A DNA stretch of 64,000 nt from Thermoleophilum album. Its GTDB lineage: Bacteria > Actinomycetota > Thermoleophilia > Solirubrobacterales > Thermoleophilaceae. Under the pieces are notes generated by a model. It did not search any database. It saw only the letters and a list, made by a program, of their open reading frames with translations, and was not told the origin of the DNA. The stretch spans positions 186,001 through 250,000 of the forward strand of contig NZ_CP066171.1 of NCBI RefSeq assembly GCF_028867705.1. Reading direction: 5' to 3'. Positions 45,979 through 54,380 of this stretch are shown here, in pieces. The first letter of the stretch is position 1. Every line of letters starts with the position of its first letter. Position numbers and translations under genes: made by a program.

Positions 45979-47358
45979 TCACGAACGCCGCGGCGCAAGC
46001 GCCGCGGCGGCGTCGAGCAGACCGGCTCCATAACGGTCGTCGCGCCCCGGCGCGCCGATGTCGCGTGCCGTCGCTTGCAGCCACTGTCGCAAGGCGGCCG
46101 GCGTCGGGTTGTCGCCGAGCACACGGGACGCGACCACGAGCGCGGCGACGCCGCTCACCTGCGCTGCCGCCATCGAGGTGCCGTTGTAGCCGCGCGGTAG
46201 ACCGAAGCGGTCGAAGCGCCCTGGCACGAGGAATGTCTCTTGGTAGATGTCGGCGCCGGCGCGCCCCGTGCGGCAATGGCTCTGATCCCAGGGGGTCGCG
46301 AGCGGAGCTGCGTCGGCTCCCCCGCCGGGCGCGACGAGATCGAGCCGGCCGCCGTAGTTCGAGTAGCTGGCAAGACAACCGTGCGAGGTCGTAGCGCCGA
46401 CCGCCAAAACCGTCGGATAGCTGGCTGGCAGCGGGACCGTTTCGCTGCTTGCGTTGCCGGCAGCGGCCACGACCAGGACCCCATTGCGCTCCGCGTAGCT
46501 GAGGGCGGCCTGGAGCTCGGGGATACCACCGGAGCCAGTGTCCCGGGAGTCGAGCGTGACGCTCAGGTTCACCACCTTCGCCTTGCGCCTCACCGCGTAG
46601 CGAATCCCTTCGGCGACCTCCCAGGCTGTGCCCTCGCCGAGCTCGTCGAGAACCCGTACCGGCAACACCCGCGCCCGGTAGGCGATGCCCGCACCGGCAC
46701 GAGCGTTGTTCGTACGTTCGACGATCGTCTGGGCTACGTGCGTGCCATGCCCGTTGAAGTCGTAGGCGTAGCGGTCGCGATCGACGAAGTCGTAGCCGCG
46801 TTCGACAGTTCCGAGATCCGGTGCGCGCCGGCAGCGGCAGCGGCGGTAGTTGCCGTACGCGACGCCGGTGTCGACGACCGCGACGCGAACACCGCGCCCG
46901 CCCGGAGCGCGTGCCCGCCGCGCCAGATCCCACGCTGTGGGAACGCCGATCCCCAGTTGCGAGGAGAGGTGCCACTGGCGGGCGAAGGCGGGGTCGTTCG
47001 GGACGAAGCTCGCGCGGGCGCGGTAGTTGGGGGAGGCGGCACTCGCCACGCGCAGAGCGCGCAGCTTGAAAGCGGCGTCGCGCGGCGCGAGCGCGCTCCG
47101 ATAGCGAACGAGCGCACTGCCGTCGCTGCTACGAGCGACGATCTTGCCGCGGATCGAGCGGATCGCTGCGCGGATCCGTGCGCTGTCGGTGTCCGGGCGC
47201 CAGCGCACGATCACCTCGCGTTGCGCGTAGACGCCGCTTCGGTCGCTCGCCCACTCGCTGCGTGCACTGGCGCCGGCGGCTAGCGCTAGCGAGGCGACCA
47301 GCGACAACGAGAGCACAGCGAGATGTGTTCCGAAGCGGATGCGCGCTGCATTGCGCAT
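45979..47358 (-). CDS. Secreted subtilisin-like serine protease (S8)
   Basis: 459 residues from ATG 47358. Signal peptide ends at about ALAAGASA. A pro-region with QREVIVRWRPDTD (residues 46-58) precedes the catalytic domain: Asp163 in VVDTGVAYGN, His204 in FNGHGTHVA, oxyanion Asn302 in AAAGNAS, and Ser395 in YNGTSMAAAQ. Four cysteines (RCRC, GC, HC) may make disulfides. It is probably an exported protease with self-cleaving propeptide. No C-terminal anchor. Confidence 0.93.
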   Translation of the reverse strand: MRNAARIRFGTHLAVLSLSLVASLALAAGASARSEWASDRSGVYAQREVIVRWRPDTDSARIRAAIRSIRGKIVARSSDGSALVRYRSALAPRDAAFKLRALRVASAASPNYRARASFVPNDPAFARQWHLSSQLGIGVPTAWDLARRARAPGGRGVRVAVVDTGVAYGNYRRCRCRRAPDLGTVERGYDFVDRDRYAYDFNGHGTHVAQTIVERTNNARAGAGIAYRARVLPVRVLDELGEGTAWEVAEGIRYAVRRKAKVVNLSVTLDSRDTGSGGIPELQAALSYAERNGVLVVAAAGNASSETVPLPASYPTVLAVGATTSHGCLASYSNYGGRLDLVAPGGGADAAPLATPWDQSHCRTGRAGADIYQETFLVPGRFDRFGLPRGYNGTSMAAAQVSGVAALVVASRVLGDNPTPAALRQWLQATARDIGAPGRDDRYGAGLLDAAAALAPRRS

Positions 47359-47584
47359 GAAGGCGGCAACGAATATGTACCGTGAACCGGAAACTGCGGC
47401 TTTCCTTCGCGGGTAGGTCGGCAAAGTCCTCGCCCCATCGTGCCGGGTGGTGCGGCCCCGCCGCTCCAAAACACCGGTGCGTCGAGTGGTGCAGCGACCG
47501 CCGTCCCCTGCGGAGAGGCAGTAAAAACAACACGGTTCGCCGCTCGCGGTTGTGGTGGCGACGGCGACGGCGGGAGCGAGACCG

Positions 47585-48064
47585 GTGAGCGAGCGTTTCT
47601 TCCCACGCGACGAGTACTACATGCGCTTGGCGCTGCGCGAGGCGCAGCGGGCGCTCGCGCACGACGACGTTCCCATCGGCTGTGTGGTCGTCCAGCGCGG
47701 CGAGGTGATCGCCGCCGCTCACAACGAACGCGAATTGCGGCAAGACCCGACTGCTCACGCCGAGGTGCTGGCGCTGCGCGAGGCGGCACGGCGTTGCGGT
47801 TCCTGGCGCCTGCTGGACACCGTTCTGTACGTGACTCTCGAACCGTGTGCGATGTGCGCGGGGGCGATCGTGCTCGCACGCGTGCCGCGCGTGGTGTATG
47901 GCGCACCCGACCCCAAGGCTGGTGCCTGCGGCAGCGTGCTCGACGTGACCGGGGAGAGGCGGCTCAACCATCGCCCCGATGTCGCTGGCGGCCTTCTTGC
48001 CGACGAGTGCGGCGAGGTTTTGCGCGCCTTCTTCCGCGCCCGCCGTCGGCCGCCGGGGCGCTAG
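47585..48064 (+). CDS. tadA: tRNA-specific adenosine deaminase
   Basis: 159 residues. Zinc and catalytic residues in TAHAEVLAL (His, Glu) and EPCAMCAGAI (two Cys). It converts A34 of tRNA-Arg(ACG) to inosine; that tRNA is present at 43380. GTG 47585 follows GGGAG by nine bases. A related cytosine deaminase role is less likely given the N-terminal FFPRDEYYMRLALREAQRA. Confidence 0.92.
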   Translation: MSERFFPRDEYYMRLALREAQRALAHDDVPIGCVVVQRGEVIAAAHNERELRQDPTAHAEVLALREAARRCGSWRLLDTVLYVTLEPCAMCAGAIVLARVPRVVYGAPDPKAGACGSVLDVTGERRLNHRPDVAGGLLADECGEVLRAFFRARRRPPGR

Positions 48065-48181
48065 CTACACGCACGAGTGCCGCGGGTCGCGGCAAGTTCG
48101 ATCGTGCCCACGGCGAGCCTCCCCCGCCGGCACGCTAGCCTACCCCGACGCCGCAAGCGTTTTCGCTGCGGCATCGAGCCC

Positions 48182-48270
48182 GGAGGGGTGCCGGAGTGGC
48201 TGAACGGGGCGGTCTCGAAAACCGTTAGGGGCCGATAGGTCCCTCGAGGGTTCGAATCCCTCCCCCTCCG
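48182..48270 (+). tRNA. tRNA-Ser (anticodon CGA)
   Basis: Acceptor GGAGGGG/CCCCTCC, discriminator G. Anticodon loop CTCGAAA gives CGA. Long variable arm and T-arm GAGGG-TTCGAAT-CCCTC clear. CCA not encoded. Confidence 0.97.
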
Positions 48271-48345
48271 CTCGCAGTCGGCGCCGACAGCGACCTTTGT
48301 CGCGTGCGTCTGGCTTGCCCTGCCACGACCGGCGATGATCATGGT

Positions 48346-49038
48346 GTGCGCTCAGGAGCCGGGCAGCGGGTTTCCCTTCGGCTCAGCGAGGTGACGCTTG
48401 TCGCCTGCACAGCCGCCGTCTTGACGCTCGCGCCGCCGTTGATGCTTGTGAACCCCGTGGCGAGCGAGCTCCTGCGCGACCTCTTTGCACCCGAGCTCGT
48501 AGGCGTGACGGAGGCGGAAGCGGATCGTACGAGCCGTGCGATCGTCGCCTCGATCTACGGTGGCGAGCTCGCGGTCGACGACCCGCGTCCAGGCTACGGT
48601 GCGATCACCGCTGAAGAGGTCGCGCACATGCGCGACGTGCGCCGCGCGGTGCTCGCCCTGTGGGCGCTCGTCGGCGGTTCCCTGGTCCTGGCGTGCTTTG
48701 CATGGGTGCGCTTGCGCCTCTCGCCGCGGCGGCGGCTGCGAGCGCTGCGCACAGCGGCCTTCGCGTCGCTGGTGTTCGTTGCGCTTGCTGTGGCGTTCGC
48801 TCTGCTCGACTTCGCAGCTGCCTTCGCTGGCTTTCACGCCCTGCTCTTTCCCCAGGGCGGTTGGCAGTTCCCCGCTGGAAAGCTGCTCGTCGAGCTCTAC
48901 CCCGAGCGCTTCTGGCGCGGCGCCGGGGCGATCGCCGCCGCGCTGACGGTGCTGTCGAGCGCCACGGCGGTGGCGATCACGCGTCCTAGCCGCTGGCTGC
49001 AAGTGCCGGGAGGAGCACAGCGATCGGCAGACGGGTAG
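48346..49038 (+). CDS. TIGR01906/DUF1461-type integral membrane protein
   Basis: 230 residues from GTG 48346. Four or five hydrophobic helices and a conserved extracytoplasmic loop FHALLFPQGGWQFPAG...LYPERFW that is diagnostic of the family. Function unknown; a homologue in lactobacilli affects lipid membranes. Start is uncertain because no Shine-Dalgarno is seen; GTG 48304 is 14 codons further upstream. Confidence 0.75.
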   Translation: MRSGAGQRVSLRLSEVTLVACTAAVLTLAPPLMLVNPVASELLRDLFAPELVGVTEAEADRTSRAIVASIYGGELAVDDPRPGYGAITAEEVAHMRDVRRAVLALWALVGGSLVLACFAWVRLRLSPRRRLRALRTAAFASLVFVALAVAFALLDFAAAFAGFHALLFPQGGWQFPAGKLLVELYPERFWRGAGAIAAALTVLSSATAVAITRPSRWLQVPGGAQRSADG

Positions 49039-49082
49039 GCGACGAGGCGTGAGCCCCGTCGCCTACCGTGCCGCTCTTGCCG

Positions 49083-50336
49083 TCAGCAGTTCCCTTGCGG
49101 GACCGCGCCGCGCGCGAGCGTCGCTTCCAGGAAGTCGAGCGCGGGTTTCGCTCCGACCGCGAGTCCGAGAGCGTGCTCGGCGAGCGGGTACACCCGCCAG
49201 GTCACACGTCCGCCGAGACGACACCACTCGCTGCGCAGCGTCCGTGCCTGGTCGATCGGGATGATCTCGTCGATCCCACCGTGGTACAGGAGCACCGGCG
49301 CTGCCGGCTTCGTCGCACCGAGGCGGTTCTCGCGCAGGCGCGCCTGCCACGCCGGTGTGCCAAGCGGGTTCGTCGTCACATAGTCGTCGATGCGCGTGAA
49401 GGCGACACCCAGGAAGGTGCCGATGCCGTCGAGGCTGACGAGGCAGAGGTCGCTTGAGCGGGCGAGCAGGTCGCGTCCACGTGCGTTCAGGTAGGTGTCG
49501 AGGCGGAGCTCCGGATACGCCGCGTCGTATCCGAGAGCGGCGAGCAGAGCGAACGCGACGAACGGTCCGCCGTCGAGGTAGCTAGCCACCCGCTCGAGAT
49601 CGGCGGGCACACCGCCGGCAGCCACACCCTTGACGTTGAGCTCGGGCGCGTAGCTGCGGGCGAGTTGTGCCGCCCAGCCGGCGGAGGTACCGCCCTGCGA
49701 GTAGCCCATGATGCCGATCGGTGCGCTCGCAGCCAGCCCCGTTCCTGGCAGCCGCAACGCAGCGCGGGCGGCATCGAGGAGCGCGGTGCCCTGTTCGCGC
49801 CCGACCTCGTAGGTGTGGAGGCCCGGAGTGCCGAGCCCGCGCATGTCGCTGACGGCGACCGCAAAGCCGCGCGCCAGAGCCGCCTTGATGAACAAGCCCT
49901 CGTAGTCAGTGCCACGGCTGAGCGTGTAGGACGGCGCACACGAGTCGCCGACGCCGCGCGTGCCGACGCCGTAAGTGACGAGCGGCCGCGGACCGCTGCC
50001 GCGCCACGGCGACGAAGGCACCAGCACCGTGCCCGACACAGCCATCGGTTTGCCGAGTGCCGTTCGGGAGGTGTAGAGCACCTGCCAGGCACGAACACCG
50101 GGTACGGGTGTGCGCGCGATCGGGTCGAGGGTGAACGTCGACTGTCGGTAGCGGATGAGCGCCCCCGGCTCAGTGCTGGGAAGCGGGTTCGGGGGCGTGT
50201 AGAAGGGATCGTTTGCTGGCGTCGCCGCGAGCGCAGCTGGGGCGACGCCAGCCGAGAGTGACAGTGCAAGCGTGGCTACGGCGGCAACTGTCGCAAGCAG
50301 TCGCCGCAGCATCCTTGCGTAGGACCACAACCTCAT
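49083..50336 (-). CDS. Secreted lipase (LIP family)
   Basis: 417 residues. Signal peptide ends about VAPAALAA. Alpha/beta hydrolase core: LVTYGVGTRGVGDSCAPS, nucleophile Ser in IGIMGYSQGGTSAGW, acid in YHGGIDEIIP, and His in PLAEHALG. Matches secretory lipases (PF03583-like). Four cysteines may form disulfides. ATG 50336 has GGGGGAGG 14 bases upstream, a long spacing; a second ATG eight codons downstream is possible. It acts on extracellular esters or triglycerides. Confidence 0.87.
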   Translation of the reverse strand: MRLWSYARMLRRLLATVAAVATLALSLSAGVAPAALAATPANDPFYTPPNPLPSTEPGALIRYRQSTFTLDPIARTPVPGVRAWQVLYTSRTALGKPMAVSGTVLVPSSPWRGSGPRPLVTYGVGTRGVGDSCAPSYTLSRGTDYEGLFIKAALARGFAVAVSDMRGLGTPGLHTYEVGREQGTALLDAARAALRLPGTGLAASAPIGIMGYSQGGTSAGWAAQLARSYAPELNVKGVAAGGVPADLERVASYLDGGPFVAFALLAALGYDAAYPELRLDTYLNARGRDLLARSSDLCLVSLDGIGTFLGVAFTRIDDYVTTNPLGTPAWQARLRENRLGATKPAAPVLLYHGGIDEIIPIDQARTLRSEWCRLGGRVTWRVYPLAEHALGLAVGAKPALDFLEATLARGAVPQGNC

Positions 50337-50365
50337 CGGTCGCTGTTTCCTCCCCCTTGTGTGTC

Positions 50366-50414
50366 GGAGTCCGCGACTCGAGGCCGAGGCGAGTCGCGCT
50401 TTCTACAGGCCTCC
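50366..50414 (-). other. Bulged hairpin in the 5' leader of the lipase gene
   Basis: GCGACTCG/CGAGTCGC (50373-50380, 50390-50397) is a perfect 8-bp stem. GGAGTCC (50366-50372) and GGCCTCC (50408-50414) form an outer stem with one mismatch, leaving a ten-base one-sided bulge (TGTAGAAAGC on the minus strand). The design is like the element at 23657-23691. Confidence 0.35.
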
Positions 50415-50499
50415 CGCCGACGCTACGAAACCAGAGGGCGGTTAGCGCTGTCAAGTCGTCGCGCGCGATCGGGGCCGCGGGCTTCAGGCGTCGTGGGCA

Positions 50500-50967
50500 T
50501 CAGGCGTCGGTGCTAGCGACAACGCGCAACACGGTCGTAGCGGCCAGCAAAGTGATCGTGACAGCGCTGGCGACACACCACTGGCAGATCGCTTCGATCA
50601 CGAACAACTCGAGCCAGGTCAGGTAGAGGCTGAACAGCCAGCCGGCGAGTGCGACGGCCGCGGCGACCGTCGCGCCGAGCGGGTGGGGCACGATGGTCGC
50701 TAGGAAGATCGTGACGTAGGCCAACAGGCCGAGCAGAGCGACCGGGACGCCGAGGAAGACGGCGTACTCCGACGTCTGCACGCGCTCGCAGCTGCCGCTG
50801 CCGGCTACGCACACCGGGCTGATCCCGGCGTAGTGCACGTAGGTGAGGTAACCGGCGATCGCGATCCCTAGGAGCGCCAACAGCGCGGCCAGCACACGTA
50901 GCCGGCGCTCGTCCAGAAAGCGCGTTCGCGCGCTGTTAGAACCGTCGCCGCGACTGCCCGCTCTCAC
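50500..50967 (-). CDS. Vitamin K epoxide reductase (VKOR) family protein
   Basis: 155 residues, four transmembrane helices. The loop cysteines are CVAGSGSC and the redox CxxC is in ICQWCVAS. In actinobacteria VKOR re-oxidises DsbA using menaquinone. Its GTG start (50967) overlaps the stop of the DsbA-like gene (GTGA), so the two form an operon for disulfide bond formation. Confidence 0.92.
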   Translation of the reverse strand: MRAGSRGDGSNSARTRFLDERRLRVLAALLALLGIAIAGYLTYVHYAGISPVCVAGSGSCERVQTSEYAVFLGVPVALLGLLAYVTIFLATIVPHPLGATVAAAVALAGWLFSLYLTWLELFVIEAICQWCVASAVTITLLAATTVLRVVASTDA

Positions 50968-51680
50968 CGCTGTCGAGCGGCGCTGATCGCGCTACGCACA
51001 GCGTCGGCTGTCAGGTCGGAGAGGGCGAGCTGCCGCGGCCGCCCACCGGCTTGCATGAGAAACAAAGTCGGTGTGGCGGTGACCCCGAGCTTGCGCGCCT
51101 CGCTGTTTGCCCGCTCGAGATCGTCCTCGGCCTCGGGCGTACGCGAGAACGCCAGAGCGCGGTCGACGTCAAGGCCGTCGATCGCACCGGCCACCTTGCG
51201 CAAGAAGTCCTCGGTTACGTACCCGGAGTTCTCGCGCCCTTGGTTGCGGAAAAAGAGCTCGGTGAACTGCCACACGCGGTTCTGGCGCGCGGCTCCGGCG
51301 GCGAAGCGCGCCGCGGTTTGCGAGTCGGGTCCGAGGAAGCTCAAGATTCGAAGTTCCAGTCGCAACCGGCCCGAGCGCACCTCGTTCGCGATGATCGCGG
51401 GCAATCCGTCGCGAGCGAGTTGGGCGCAGTAGGGGCACTGGAGATCGACGAACTCGATCAGCGTCGCCGGCGCGTCCGAACGCCCGAGCGTGTAGCCGCG
51501 CTGGGGGATGCCGCGGATAAGGCTGCGAACTTCGCTCGCGCCGCGCAGCTTCCCCGACTTGTCCGAGCTGCCGCTGGTCACGATGCTCGCGACGATCGCC
51601 ACTGCCGCCACCGCGACCGCGGCGGCGACCACCGCTAGCAGGCGTGTTCGCTTTCCAGTCACGTCGCGTCCGTGGGTCAT
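50964..51680 (-). CDS. Membrane-anchored DsbA-like thiol:disulfide oxidoreductase
   Basis: 238 residues from ATG 51680. N-terminal anchor helix (LLAVVAAAVAVAAVAIVASIV), then a thioredoxin fold with CPYC in FVDLQCPYCAQLARD and a cis-proline in GVTATPTLF. It would oxidise exported proteins and be recycled by the following VKOR. The protease, lipase and repeat proteins nearby have several cysteines that could be its clients. Confidence 0.93.
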   Translation of the reverse strand: MTHGRDVTGKRTRLLAVVAAAVAVAAVAIVASIVTSGSSDKSGKLRGASEVRSLIRGIPQRGYTLGRSDAPATLIEFVDLQCPYCAQLARDGLPAIIANEVRSGRLRLELRILSFLGPDSQTAARFAAGAARQNRVWQFTELFFRNQGRENSGYVTEDFLRKVAGAIDGLDVDRALAFSRTPEAEDDLERANSEARKLGVTATPTLFLMQAGGRPRQLALSDLTADAVRSAISAARQR

Positions 51681-51756
51681 GAACGGTATCGGCGGCAGGC
51701 AGCCGCCGCACAAAGCAGCACAGCGCTGATGCTCCTGGCTGCCAGTAAGGCGCAGC

Positions 51757-52566
51757 CTAGACGGTTCGCCGCGAGCGCGGACCGGTCGCGTCACCCGGCC
51801 TGTCGCCCGCGCGTGCGGCGAGGAAGAAGAGGGCCGTCATTCCCACTGCCAACACCACAACGTCGGTGGTGAACATCAGCGCGGCCCCGAGGCGCTGGTC
51901 GGCGAGAGCGTCGAGTCCGAACGCGCGGTCGCCCGCACCGTAGGCGTCCGCGTAGAGCGGCGTGCGCGCAGCGGCGATCGCCATCGCTAACGCCATTCCG
52001 AAGAAGCGGGCGGCGAAGAGGTAGGCAAGCTTCCACAGCTCCCCGCGTGCCTGGCGGCGGTGCGGCTCGATCAGCGGCCACCAGACGAGCGCGCTCGCCA
52101 CTACGAACGCCTGATGCTGGAGAGCGTGCACCAGCGGGTGGCGGAGCGCCGCCTCGAACGCCGGACCGACGTGCCAGCCGAGCAGCACGACCGCGTAAAG
52201 CGGCACCGCGACGGTCGGGCGCGCCAAGATCGCGAGCGCGCGGCGCAAGCGCCGCGCACGCCCGAACGCCGCGACCAGACGTTTGGGTACCGCGAGCGCG
52301 CCGACCGGGGCCCGGAAACCGAGCAGCAGCAACGGCACGGCGATGTCGGCGAGTAGCAGGTGCTGAGCCATGTGCGCAGCGACCGACTCGCTGGCGCGAT
52401 GGTCGAGCGGCGATAACAAGGCGCCGGCGAGCGCCGCGACGCCAGCCACGCAGAAAGTGCGCTGCGCCGGCGCCAGCCGCAGATCGCGACGCCGCGCTAA
52501 GCGCGCGCCGCGTGCAGCGAGCCCGCCCGTCACGGTGACGGCCGCGAGCGCTCCGGCGTCGACCAC
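51757..52566 (-). CDS. Cytochrome c oxidase assembly protein CtaG-like (caa3 type)
   Basis: 269 residues with seven hydrophobic helices and conserved membrane histidines in AAHMAQHLLLADIAVPLL and VHALQHQAFVVASALVWWPL, the pattern of PF09678 (Caa3_CtaG). It is thought to help copper insertion into the oxidase. GTG 52566, nine bases after the stop of a 72-residue membrane protein, so the two are one operon. Confidence 0.87.
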   Translation of the reverse strand: MVDAGALAAVTVTGGLAARGARLARRRDLRLAPAQRTFCVAGVAALAGALLSPLDHRASESVAAHMAQHLLLADIAVPLLLLGFRAPVGALAVPKRLVAAFGRARRLRRALAILARPTVAVPLYAVVLLGWHVGPAFEAALRHPLVHALQHQAFVVASALVWWPLIEPHRRQARGELWKLAYLFAARFFGMALAMAIAAARTPLYADAYGAGDRAFGLDALADQRLGAALMFTTDVVVLAVGMTALFFLAARAGDRPGDATGPRSRRTV

Positions 52567-52575
52567 GATGCGCTT

Positions 52576-52794
52576 TCAGCGGTCGCTCGCGGCCGTGCGA
52601 GCGGCGCGACCGACCCCGGTAGAGGCGCCGTCGGTGTCGCTGCTGCCGCCGGTCGCTGCGCGGGCGCGGGCGCGGCGGTCGCCAAGCCACAGCCATAGCA
52701 CGATCGCGAGCGCCGGACCCAGGTACACCGGTAGGGAGATGTACCAGTGGCCGAAATGGCCGATTACGATCAGCGACCCGCTAACCACCGTCAC
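52576..52794 (-). CDS. 72-residue membrane protein upstream of ctaG
   Basis: GTG 52794. One or two hydrophobic helices (SLIVIGHFGHWYISLPVYLGPALAIVLWLWLG region) containing three histidines-plus-tryptophan near the outside face, then a polar tail. Homologous-looking small genes often precede ctaG in actinobacteria, and the histidines suggest a copper or heme link, but no function is established here. A TAGATT box lies five bases before the start. Confidence 0.65.
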   Translation of the reverse strand: MTVVSGSLIVIGHFGHWYISLPVYLGPALAIVLWLWLGDRRARARAATGGSSDTDGASTGVGRAARTAASDR

Positions 52795-52811
52795 GTGTCA
52801 ATCTAGCGAGC

Positions 52812-53642
52812 ATGACCCGCCACGTAGCCGGCCGCCGCCCGATCATCGGTATCACCGGTGCCTTCGAGCGCGCGCGCTGGAGCGTGTGGGAAGCCGAGGC
52901 GGCGGTGGTCGGGCGCACGTACATCGATCAGGTGCGCGACGCAGGCGGGGCGGCGCTCGTCCTGCCGCCCGACGACGAGGCGGCACTGTCGCCCCACTAT
53001 CTGCTCGAGCACCTCGATGGCCTTGTGCTGACCGGGGGGCTCGACCTCGACCCCGCGAGCTACGGCGCGCGGCCCCATCCGCAGACCGTGTGCGGCGACG
53101 GCGAGCGCGACCGCTTCGAGCTCGCGCTCTGCCACGCCGCGGTCGAGGCCGACATTCCCGTGCTCGGCATCTGCCGCGGTGCGCAGGTGTTGAACGTGGC
53201 CTTGGGGGGCACGCTGATCCAGCACTTGCCGGATGTCGTTGGGGACGACCACCACCTTCCGAGTCTCGGCACCTACGGCCGACACGATGTCGAGCTAACA
53301 CCAGGCTCGCTTGTGGCGAGAACGATCGGGTCCGAGCGCGTGGTCGTGCACTCGCACCACCACCAGGCAGTGGACGAGCTCGGGGAGGGCGTGGTCGCGG
53401 TCGGCCGTTCCCTGCCCGACGGCATCGTCGAGGCGATCGAAGTGCCGGGCCGTTCGTTCGTCTGCGGGGTTCAGTGGCACACCGAAGAGGAGCGCCCCTT
53501 CTCCCCCCTTTTGCGCGAGCTCGTCGAGCGTGCTCGTGCCCGCATGCTCGCGACCCAAGGCGGTGCCGAGCCGCCGGTAGCCCTGCCGCTCAGCGGCGGC
53601 GATGCGCTCGCGAAACCGGTGGCCGATAACAGCGGCAGCTAG
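52812..53642 (+). CDS. Gamma-glutamyl-gamma-aminobutyrate hydrolase-like (class I glutamine amidotransferase fold, peptidase C26)
   Basis: 276 residues. LTGGLDLDPASYG, nucleophile Cys in VLGICRGAQVLNVALGGTLIQHL (part quoted), SHHHQAVD, and the His-Glu dyad in GVQWHTEEE. PuuD-type enzymes hydrolyse gamma-Glu-GABA in putrescine breakdown; other members cleave different gamma-glutamyl amides. The fold is sure, the substrate is inferred. ATG 52812. Confidence 0.88.
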   Translation: MTRHVAGRRPIIGITGAFERARWSVWEAEAAVVGRTYIDQVRDAGGAALVLPPDDEAALSPHYLLEHLDGLVLTGGLDLDPASYGARPHPQTVCGDGERDRFELALCHAAVEADIPVLGICRGAQVLNVALGGTLIQHLPDVVGDDHHLPSLGTYGRHDVELTPGSLVARTIGSERVVVHSHHHQAVDELGEGVVAVGRSLPDGIVEAIEVPGRSFVCGVQWHTEEERPFSPLLRELVERARARMLATQGGAEPPVALPLSGGDALAKPVADNSGS

Positions 53643-53664
53643 CCGGCTACGCTTGAGGCCGCTC

Positions 53665-53754
53665 GGAGAGGTGACCGAGTGGCTTAAGGTGCGCGACTGG
53701 AAATCGCGTGGGCGGCCACAAGCCGCCTCGTGGGTTCGAATCCCACCCTCTCCG
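53665..53754 (+). tRNA. tRNA-Ser (anticodon GGA)
   Basis: Acceptor GGAGAGG/CCTCTCC, discriminator G. Anticodon stem CGCGA/TCGCG, loop CTGGAAA giving GGA. Long variable arm GGCGGCCACAAGCCGCC. TACGCT at 53648-53653 could be its -10. Confidence 0.97.
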
Positions 53755-53782
53755 CTGCGCCGCCAGCGCGGCGCGATAGAGG

Positions 53783-54016
53783 TCAAGCGGCATCCGGCAG
53801 TTGCCGGATGCCATCGAGCGACGACCGCTCGCCGCGCGCGAATGTCGTAGCTACAAGGTCGCTGCCGCAGCGCTCGCAGCGCAGCGTTCGTGCTCGACCC
53901 GGCTCGAAGACGCCTTCGTAGCGCGCACCGCACGCCCCCTGCGGGCACTCGAATAGCGCAAAAACCAATGGCGGCCGGGCGGCGCGAGCAGACCGTTTTT
54001 GCTGCGGTGAAGCCAC
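53783..54016 (-). CDS. Small zinc-ribbon protein
   Basis: 77 residues from GTG 54016, or ~60 residues from an internal TTG. Cysteine pairs CPQGAC and CERCGS, spaced ~23 residues apart, form a zinc ribbon. No other domain. The last eight codons form a hairpin (53789-53812). The start is uncertain. Function unknown. Confidence 0.5.
   Translation of the reverse strand: MASPQQKRSARAARPPLVFALFECPQGACGARYEGVFEPGRARTLRCERCGSDLVATTFARGERSSLDGIRQLPDAA
53789..53812. terminator. Perfect 11-bp hairpin between tRNA-Ser(GGA) and the zinc-ribbon gene
   Basis: GGCATCCGGCA (53789-53799) and TGCCGGATGCC (53802-53812) are exact complements with two bases between. It lies 35 bases after the tRNA and inside the 3' end of the opposite gene, so it could end both transcripts. 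No T-tract. Confidence 0.45.
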
Positions 54017-54077
54017 CTGCCGATCATTGCCGTCCCGGCGGACGGATCCATGCCGACAGCCAATACCGGGTGCCGCC

Positions 54078-54344
54078 CTAGCCGTCGCTGCCGCTTGCTG
54101 GATCGTCCCCGGCGGGCACGATCAGTCGCACGTGGCGGAGATTGACCAGCACCACCGGGTAGCTGCGCGCGGAGCCGTCGTCGAGCGCAGTGACGGTGGC
54201 GTCGCGCAGCACGAGAAAGTCGACGTCGCGGCGGTTGACGTGGTCGGAGAGGCGGCTGCCGTACCCCTCTGCAGGCAGCGTCAGCTCCCCGCTCACGAGC
54301 GTACGGTCCGTCTCGAGGGTTACGCGTTCGGTTCTGCGCTCCAT
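54078..54344 (-). CDS. Conserved small beta-rich protein of unknown function
   Basis: 88 residues from ATG 54344 (AGGACAGGGC upstream). It alternates hydrophobic and charged residues: ERVTLETDRTLVSGELTLP, then SDHVNRRDVDFLVLRDATVT and VVLVNLRHVRLIVP. This looks like a small beta-barrel. Divergent from the yqgE operon with 36 bases between. No family named. Confidence 0.65.
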   Translation of the reverse strand: MERRTERVTLETDRTLVSGELTLPAEGYGSRLSDHVNRRDVDFLVLRDATVTALDDGSARSYPVVLVNLRHVRLIVPAGDDPASGSDG

Positions 54345-54380
54345 GCCCTGTCCTGCAAGCCTTGTTATCACTTAGCGCTC

